From the NCBI GenBank assembly GCA_030068145.1, contig JAPJBO010000737.1, positions 1 to 64,000 on the forward strand: DNA of 64,000 nucleotides. Direction: 5' to 3'. Made by a program: the position numbers and the translations under genes. This DNA is from Diplonema papillatum. Lineage: Eukaryota; Euglenozoa; Diplonemea; Diplonemida; Diplonemidae. The notes below the pieces were generated by a model. It made no database searches. It was not told the origin of the DNA and saw only the letters and a list, made by a program, of their open reading frames with translations. Shown piece after piece: positions 56,979 to 64,000 of this stretch; the first letter of the stretch is position 1, and every line of letters begins with the position of its first letter.

Positions 56979-59900
56979 TTACGTTGTGTGGTAACCTGAT
57001 ACGTGATTCGTTTGCGACAATAAAACCATGTCTTCTTCCCATCCATTGTCGGTCTGCACCGTAGCGCCTCTGCTTGACCAACGTGCGATTGCGTTTCTCT
57101 TCACGAAGGCAAACCCTACCACAGCAGCAGCGACAACAAGGCCCAAGGCGTAGCCTGTGTAAACCAGCGCTTGCCGCACTTTGTCATCATGCAGGTAGGT
57201 CGCGCTGCGTTGACTTCTTCCATCACCACCACTTCCGCTGAAACTGCCACTGTTTGAATCGCTTCCACTTCCGCTGAAACTGCCACTGTTCGAGTTGCTT
57301 CCACTTCCGCTGAAGCTGCCACTGTTTGAGTTGCTTCCACTTCCGCTGAAACTGCCACTGCTGGAGTCGCTTCCACTTCCGCTGAAGCTGCCGCTGTTGG
57401 AGTTGCTTCCACTTCCGCTGTTTGAGTTGCTTCCACTTTCGCTGTTTGAGTTGCTTCCACTTCCGCTGAAACTGCCACTGCTGGAGTCGCTTCCACTTCC
57501 GCTGAAGCTGCCGCTGTTGGAGTTGCTTCCACTTCCGCTGAAACTGCCACTGCTGGAGTCGCTTCCACTTCCGCTGAAGCTGCCGCTGTTGGAGTTGCTT
57601 CCACTTCCGCTGAAACTGCCACTGCTGGAGTCGCTTCCACTTCCGCTGAAGCTGCCGCTGTTGGAGTTGCTTCCACTTCCGCTGAAACTGCCACTGCTGG
57701 AGTCGCTTCCACTTCCGCTGAAGCTGCCGCTGTTGGAGTTGCTTCCACTTCCGCTGTTTGAGTTGCTTCCACTTTCGCTGTTTGAGTTGCTTCCACTTCC
57801 GCTGAAACTGCCACTGCTGGAGTCGCTTCCACTTCCGCTGAAGCTGCCGCTGTTGGAGTTGCTTCCACTTCCGCTGAAACTGCCACTGCTGGAGTCGCTT
57901 CCACTTCCGCTGAAGCTGCCGCTGTTGGAGTTGCTTCCACTTCCGCTGAAACTGCCACTGCTGGAGTCGCTTCCACTTCCGCTGAAGCTGCCGCTGTTGG
58001 AGTTGCTTCCACTTCCGCTGAAACTGCCACTGCTGGAGTCGCTTCCACTTCCGCTGAAGCTGCCGCTGTTGGAGTTGCTTCCACTTCCGCTGTTTGAGTT
58101 GCTTCCACTTCCGCTGAAACTGCCACTGCTGGAGTCGCTTCCACTTCCGCTGAAGCTGCCGCTGTTGGAGTTGCTTCCACTTCCGCTGAAACTGCCACTG
58201 CTGGAGTCGCTTCCACTTCCGCTGAAGCTGCCGCTGTTGGAGTTGCTTCCACTTCCGCTGAAACTGCCACTGCTGGAGTCGCTTCCACTTCCGCTGAAGC
58301 TGCCGCTGTTGGAGTTGCTTCCACTTCCGCTGTTTGAGTTGCTTCCACTTTCGCTGTTTGAGTTGCTTCCACTTCCGCTGAAACTGCCACTGCTGGAGTC
58401 GCTTCCACTTCCGCTGAAGCTGCCGCTGTTGGAGTTGCTTCCACTTCCGCTGAAACTGCCACTGCTGGAGTCGCTTCCACTTCCGCTGAAGCTGCCGCTG
58501 TTGGAGTTGCTTCCACTTCCGCTGAAACTGCCACTGCTGGAGTCGCTTCCACTTCCGCTGAAGCTGCCGCTGTTGGAGTTGCTTCCACTTCCGCTGTTTG
58601 AGTTGCTTCCACTTCCGCTGAAACTGCCACTGCTGGAGTCGCTTCCACTTCCGCTGAAGCTGCCGCTGTTGGAGTTGCTTCCACTTCCGCTGAAACTGCC
58701 ACTGCTGGAGTCGCTTCCACTTCCGCTGAAGCTGCCGCTGTTGGAGTTGCTTCCACTTCCGCTGAAACTGCCACTGCTGGAGTCGCTTCCACTTCCGCTG
58801 AAGCTGCCGCTGTTGGAGTTGCTTCCACTTCCGCTGTTTGAGTTGCTTCCACTTCCGCTGAAACTGCCACTGCTGGAGTCGCTTCCACTTCCGCTGAAGC
58901 TGCCGCTGTTGGAGTTGCTTTCACTTTCGCTGTTTGAGTTGCTTCCACTTCCGCTGAAACTGCCACTGCTGGAGTCGCTTCCACTTCCGCTGAAGCTGCC
59001 GCTGTTGGAGTTCCGCTGTTTGAGTTGCTTCCACTTCCGCTGAAACTGCCACTGCTGGAGTCGCTTCCACTTCCGCTGAAGCTGCCGCTGTTGGAGTTGC
59101 TTCCACTTCCGCTGTTTGAGTTGCTTCCACTTCCGCTGTTTGAGTTGCTTCCACTTCCGCTGAAACTGCCACTGCTGGAGTCGCTTCCACTTCCGCTGAA
59201 GCTGCCGCTGTTGGAGTTGCTTCCACTTCCGCTGTTTGAGTTGCTTCCACTTTCGCTGTTTGAGTTGCTTCCACTTCCGCTGAAACTGCCACTGCTGGAG
59301 TCGCTTCCACTTCCGCTGAAGCTGCCGCTGTTGGAGTCGCTTCCACTTCCGGTGAAACTGCCACTGCTGGAGTCGCTTCCACTTCCGCTGAAGCTGCCGC
59401 TGTTGGAGTTGCTTCCACTTCCGCTGAAACTGCCGCTGTTTGAGTGGCTTCCAATTTCGCTGTTTGAGTTGCTTCCACTTCCGCTGTAGCTTCCACTGTT
59501 TGAATCTCCACTTCCGCTGAAACTGCCGCTGTTGGAGTTGCTTTCTTCATCACTGTATGAGCAGGGAAGCTCGAACAGAGTGACGGCAGCTTTCGTCGAA
59601 GGTTCCGCCGATTCGTCAAGCGTGATGGCGCGCAGGAGATCTGCGTGAAGCTCCACGAAGAAGGCAGACGACGCTTTCTTATCGTACGCTACCTCCGATA
59701 TGCGGATAGTAATCCAGCCCTTGCCCACGATCACAAGGCCGTAGCAGGCGCTGCAGGAGAGGGGTGTTTCTGTTTCGTTCCTGACGATGACTCGCACCTT
59801 GAATGGATCGACATCTTTACTTGGACACGGCGGTTCCGTTGCAACGAACGGTGTTTCGAACGAGGTTTCAGCAATGCCGTTTACCCACCATTCCGGGCCA

Positions 59901-60628
59901 GTTCCGCTGGTTGAGTCGCTTCCACTTTCACTAAAACTGCCGCTGTTTGAGTTGCTTCCACTTCCGCTGTAGCTTCCACTGTTTGAATCTCCACTTCCGC
60001 TGAAACTGCTGCCGCTGAAGCTTCCCCTGTTTGAATCACTTCCACTTCCGCTGAAACTGCCGCTGTTTGAGTCGCTTCCGCTGATGCTTCCACTTCCGGT
60101 GTAGCTGCCGCTGTTTGAGTTGTTTCCACTTCCGCTGAAACTGCCACTGTTGGAGTCGCTTCCACTTCCGCTGAAGCTGCCACTGTTTGCGTTGCTTCCT
60201 CCGTCACTGTCTGAGCAAGAATTCTCGAACAGAACGACGGTAGCTTTCGTCGAAGGTCGTTCCGCCGATCCGTTAAACGTGAGGGTGCGCATGAGATCTG
60301 CGGGTAGCTCCAGGAAGAAGGAAGACGACGCTTGCGCATCGTACGCTACCTCAGATATGCGGATAGCAACGTAGTTGTGCGGTGACAGCTTTTTTGCGCA
60401 TTCACTTCCACGGACGCACATGATGCCGTAGCAGGCGTTGCAGGCGAGGGGTGCTTCTTCTTCGTTCCTAACGATGGCTCGCACCATGATCGGATCGGCA
60501 TGTGTTCGTGGACACGGCTGTTCCGCTGCAACGAACGGTGCTTCGAACGAGGTTCCAGCAATGCCGAGCATCCACGGTCTCGCCGAAAGACCGAGAGCTG
60601 CGGACGCGAGAAACAGTGCCGCAGCCAT
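56979..60628 (-). CDS. Ser-Gly-rich type I membrane protein, paralogue 2 (frame-disrupted)
   Basis: The start at 60628 (MAAALFLASAALGLS) matches paralogue 1; an in-frame Met at 60694 is less likely. Order seen: signal peptide, cysteine domain 1 (to about 60190), short SG linker, cysteine domain 2 (SFETPFVATEPPCP to about 59530), and a long SGSGSDSSSGSF linker. In the SG frame the far end reads SGSGGDGRSQRSATYLHDDK, then the helix ALVYTGYALGLVVAAAVVGF and a basic-start tail KRNAIARW ending at 56979. At 59010/59011 a 10-bp deletion (TTGCTTCCAC of the unit) shifts the frame. The ORF stays open as AEVEATPAVAVS repeats and stops near 57116 without the helix. Known principle: the linker resembles stalks of surface proteins. 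Inferred: a surface adhesin- or receptor-like protein; this copy needs checking. Confidence 0.72.
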
Positions 60629-61045
60629 TTTGATTTGCTTTGGGACGAGGTGGGGATTATCCGAGTCTAGAGGTTGGTAATTTGAAATTCTCAAATTTAG
60701 CTCTCTAGCGAGCTATCCCACTTTTCTGGGGCAGGCCGTGGGGGTACCCCCACCCCGGACATTTCGCTACCGTTTTTTTTTTTTTTTTGGTATGTTTGAG
60801 AATTCACAATTCGTCGAAAAAATTTCGAGCGGCGGACAACGGCGTGGCACAGTCGTCAGTTGACGACGTTCCTTACCTACGGGTGGGAGGTTCGGTTCCC
60901 GCCGGTGGACTTTTTTCCGGGTCTCCACTCAGCATCAAAGGTTCACCAGGGGCGGTCCGGAGGGGCCCTCCCCCCTGGATAAGGGCCCCCAACTTGCCAT
61001 CATCCGAACTTAGCATCAGGGTTTTCCGGGGGGGGTCTATCAGGG
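60629..61045. other. Upstream of paralogue 2, no gene seen
   Basis: It contains TTTGAGAATTCACAATT and a T-run at 60774-60789. GGGGGTACCCCCACCCC at 60741 is a strong palindrome. No supported gene. Confidence 0.4.
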
Positions 61046-61049
61046 TTCA

Positions 61050-61440
61050 ACGGGTTCGGATTTTCACAAACGCCGAACTGGACAAAAAGATTCGGTTTGC
61101 GCAAACGCCGGTCTGGGCAAAAAGGTTCGGGTTTCCACCAACGCCGGACTGTGCAAACGGTTCGGGTTGCACAAACGCCGGACTGGGCAAAAAGGCTCGG
61201 GTTTGCGCAAACGCCGGACTGGACAAAAAGGTTCGGGTTTGCACCAACGCCGGACTGGGCAAACGGTTCGGGTTGCACAAACGCCGGACTGGGCAAAAAG
61301 GCTCGGGTTTGCGCAAACGCCGGACTGGACAAAAAGGTTCGGGTTTGCACAAACGCCGGACTGGACAAAAAGGTTCGGGTTTGCACAAACGCCGGACAGG
61401 GCAAAAAGGTTCGGGTTGCGCAAACTCCGGACTGAGCAAA
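61050..61440. repeat. Tandem repeat, about 30-36 bp unit, eleven copies
   Basis: GCAAACGCCGGACTGGGCAA, AAAGGTTCGGGTTT with small gains and losses of 1-3 bases. ORFs on both strands (CTNAGLDKKVRV and similar) follow the repeat and are rejected. Confidence 0.85.
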
Positions 61441-61504
61441 AGGTTACCTCTAGACTCGCTAAGGGTGTTCCTAACACCCATGTACTTTGACACGCTGGGC
61501 ATAA

Positions 61505-61640
61505 GTTATACGGTGCTCGGAAGCTGCGTAAAGAGGGCGGACGTGCAGCCAAAACGCGTGTGCCAAAGCACTCCCGAAAAACAGCGGCTGCGACGCCCGC
61601 TTTTAGCTCCAGCTGTAGACTTAGGAGGTGGTATTGTGCT
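61505..61640. repeat. Degenerate CAGAAGCTGG-family element
   Basis: CTCGGAAGCTGCGTAAAGAG, GGCTGCGACGCCCGCTTTTA, GCTCCAGCTG; same order as the left flank of the 12-bp satellite at 47.59-47.68 kb. Confidence 0.55.
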
Positions 61641-61649
61641 GGTACGCAC

Positions 61650-61970
61650 CTAGGACTACGTACTGCATACCGTGTACTGCTAACTGTGTAGTGTATGCAC
61701 ACACACTGTACCATGGGTATACACAGTACGTATGCATAGTAGGAGTACTACGTACTGCATACCGTGTACTGCTAACGGTGTAGTGTATGCACACACACAC
61801 GTAGCGTGTACCATGGGTATACACAGTACGTATGCATAGTAGGGGTACTACGTACTGCATACCGTGTACTGCTAACGGTGTAGTGTATGCATACACACGT
61901 AGCGTGTACCATGGGTATACACAGTACGTATGCCTAGTAGGAGTACTACGTACGTACCTACATGCAGTAC
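61650..61970. repeat. Tandem repeat, about 95-100 bp unit, three copies
   Basis: TACTACGTACTGCATACCGT, GTACTGCTAACGGTGTAGTG, GTGTACCATGGGTATACACA and GTACGTATGCATAGTAG repeat. The unit is full of short palindromes (TACGTA, CCATGG, GTATAC, ATGCAT). Confidence 0.85.
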
Positions 61971-62084
61971 TGCTAGGTGGTACTGCTGTGTAGAGCACGA
62001 GCTGAGTTGACATTCAGCGCGTGGAAGCTTTCTACACCCAGTTAACGACGGGGTTTGCCTTCACGATGGAGTCCAGTCACATAA

Positions 62085-62215
62085 GTTTGAGTTGAAGCTG
62101 GAGGTAAAAGCGGGTGACATTCGCTTTTCGGGTGTACGTGTTTTGGTTACCTTATGCTGCTTGTCGGGTGCAACCCGAACTCCAGCTTCTAAGGCGGGTT
62201 TTTGCCATGTTCAGA
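62085..62215. mobile_element. CAGAAGCTGG-family element
   Basis: GTTGAAGCTGGAGGTAAAAG with CGGGTGACATTCGCTTTTCG on the left and CCCGAACTCCAGCTTCTAAG on the right, forming a fold-back of about 130 bp. Confidence 0.6.
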
Positions 62216-63010
62216 CCTTTTTGCAGGGCATTGGCTTGTCCGGACTCCGTGATTCCAACGAAATGCGGACTGGCATGCTCCAGCGCTCCGACTGGGGACA
62301 ATGGCAGCTTTTACTCGGCTCCCTTCAGTATCCCACCCCGCACCGACGTTCCTCGCCGCGGCTACCAGCCGCGCTGCAGCAGTGATCCTTGGCATTGTCC
62401 TCGAACCAGTCGTATGATCACTGTCGGGAGTAAGAATGACTACTGTAGTCGTTAGAATGACGCAGTAGTCATGCTTACAAGTGAAGGAGTCCACTTTTGT
62501 GGAAAAAAAAGTGCGCCTTATAAAGGGATTCCTTCACAAAATGCAGTAGGAATGAAGGCAGTCCATCCCTATCCCCTGGAACTGCATCGAATTGTCAGCC
62601 GCTGTGACTGCCACCGTGCAAAGAGGCGCGGACCTGCGGAGCCGGAGTCCGGACATGCTGTCGGAAGGGAGAGGGAGAGAGAGAGGAGAGCAGCGCGAGA
62701 GTCACCCGGCAACGACGCACCCACCTGATATCCCTGCTCCTGAGCGCAACACCTCCATCTCCATTCTTCTCCGCGCCGGGAAGCTCCCGCACCGGCCCAG
62801 AGCACCTTTTTTCAAAGGGAGCCGAGGGCCAGAACAGGAACTTTGACGCGAAAAAAAATGGCGAGGGGGTGAGGGCCTGAGAGGGGGTATTTTAGCGGGC
62901 GAGGGGTCACCTCGCGACGAAATCTCAAAGCTTGTCTCTCCTTGATCTCGGGCGGGACCCTCCCTCCCCGAGACGAGATAGAGTGTAGGGACTATCTCTC
63001 CGGGAAGTTT
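62216..63010. other. Gene-free stretch
   Basis: It holds a CATCCCTATCCCCTGGAACT fragment of the TGAGCCGGTCC family (62.56 kb), a short GA-rich tract (62.67 kb) and AGTGTAGGGACTATCTCTCC (62.98 kb), which resembles 30.62 kb. No supported gene. Confidence 0.4.
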
Positions 63011-63014
63011 CCGT

Positions 63015-63215
63015 CTCCTTTTCGTTCTTCGCTTACACCACCGTGTGTTGCTTTCTCACTCAGGGCTTTGACCTGTTGTGTTTGCGTGATTTGTCGTGTG
63101 ACGTGGGGTAGCCCCGCATGATCACGTCCGTGCAACACGTGGTTCTGTAGTTCCAGCACTCGGAATCCCTTCGGTTCTTTGTCTGGCAGCTATTGTCGCA
63201 AGCCGGCGTCAACAC
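63015..63215 (+). repeat. Dispersed element, family C (copy 7)
   Basis: Matches 3850-4105 but is more diverged on the right (ACGTGGGGTAGCCCCGCATG). Confidence 0.6.
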
Positions 63216-63469
63216 CGCCATCGAGAACGCCGCAGAAGGCGACAACACCAGGACGGCCGCTGGCAACGAAGCGGAGACGGAAGGAGTCGCCATCATCGAA
63301 GACAGAGACGTGCACTCCGCGGCGGGCAGAGGTGCAAGATAAGGTACCACTGACGAAGAGAGGTGGCGCGAAGAGGTAATCACAAAAGACAGCAGATGCA
63401 GATTATCGCCACAGGTTCTTTGCATGCTAACCCTTACCACCAGGACCAGGGGCAGTTACGGTCGAAGAC

Positions 63470-63740
63470 GGCAACCCGAGCGAGAATTAAGGCTGATAAC
63501 CAAAACGTGAGGCACGATGGCCATCCTGAAAGCATGATGCTTGGCCGAGGATAAAGTTGCGATGGCGACTGGGACAGAGAGATGGTGAGTCCTTGTGTGG
63601 GGTAGTAACGCCTTCGCAGTCCCAGGGCCTCCACCCACCTGCATACGATCGTCGACTGACCTTTCCCGGGTACCATCTTTCCGGTTCCGCCCGTACTCTA
63701 CAACTCCCCACATAAGTGAACGTGGACTCCGAAGTGTGAC
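63470..63740 (-). repeat. Dispersed element, family L (inverted copy)
   Basis: Read on the minus strand it gives CTCGGGTTGCCGTCTTCGAC, CCTCGGCCAAGCATCATGC and CCTGGGACTGCGAAGGCGTT in the reverse order, as in 24330-24620. Confidence 0.6.
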
Positions 63741-64000
63741 ACACCCTTCTACCGGGTGCACGAATTCAGAATTCCGGGATGGGTTGGCCCACTCTTTCCG
63801 ATGCGGCCTTCCAATCATCGAAGGCTAACCTGGTGAGCTGGCCTTGTTTTCGCATTCTGCAGCCATTATTTCAGCCTAAACGAGCGTCTGGCCACTTTTC
63901 CCGCCGTTTGGGGCACCTGAGTGGTAGGTTTCGAGTTTTGGATTTCTGGTGACGCCCGGCTTGGGTTTTCTGATGTTTTCCTTAACGCGGGTGCAAGAGT

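Noticed and set aside
60787-61653. 288-codon plus-strand ORF with CTNAGLDKKVRV repeats
   Set aside because: It follows a 30-36 bp tandem repeat, and frames on both strands are equally open.

Overview
The window looks like nuclear DNA of a repeat-rich, intron-bearing unicellular eukaryote (a protist or alga). The evidence is several conserved proteins split by kilobase-sized GT-AG introns, dense families of short inverted-repeat elements, multi-kilobase satellites, a retroelement reverse transcriptase and fragments of eukaryotic small-subunit rRNA. There are no operons, no Shine-Dalgarno-led gene trains, no tRNAs and no CRISPR. Taxonomic placement is uncertain. The rRNA 5' fragment reads CTTGTTTCAAGGATTAAGC where most eukaryotes have CTTGTCTCAAAGATTAAGC. 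From memory that variant recalls Euglenozoa, but the rRNA pieces are too divergent to rely on.

Layout. About 1.7-2.7 kb (minus strand) holds an unrecognised protein with one apparent frameshift. About 7.06-27.2 kb (minus strand) is the best gene of the window: a K+-independent (type II) membrane H+-translocating pyrophosphatase in eight exons, spread over about 20 kb. Its introns hold many short elements, a 30-bp tandem array, a retroelement reverse transcriptase/RNase H ORF on the opposite strand (13.0-14.7 kb) and a probable retroelement fragment (24.8-25.4 kb). About 29.7-38.9 kb (minus strand) is an ankyrin-repeat gene; its recognisable exons are phase 1 and each carries one repeat. Its introns contain an rRNA fragment (30.2 kb), a long GA tract, a tyrosine-recombinase fragment (34.2 kb) and a 2.4-kb satellite (35.1-37.5 kb). 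A second rRNA fragment, the 5' end, lies at 40.05-40.22 kb on the minus strand.

The right half has two paralogous minus-strand genes (45.3-47.5 and 57.0-60.6 kb). Both encode a signal peptide, one or two copies of a cysteine-bearing domain of about 120 residues, and a very long Ser-Gly-Asp/Asn linker. The second ends in a transmembrane helix and short tail, but a 10-bp deletion inside its repeats puts these out of frame. Between the two lie a 12-bp satellite of about 205 copies, a solitary plus-strand ankyrin exon (52.1 kb), a large homopolymer-rich fold-back (52.7-53.6 kb) and a satellite of exactly 29 copies of 49 bp (55.0-56.4 kb).

Common themes. (1) At least two satellites look like internal expansions of short terminal-inverted-repeat elements found elsewhere in the window. 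(2) Nearly every coding region carries an apparent small indel, so either gene decay or uncorrected assembly error is widespread. (3) The splice donors are mostly GTRTGC or GTGCGT. (4) The long ORFs over satellites are products of repeat units without stop codons, not genes. All calls come from reading the sequence; no database search was run.
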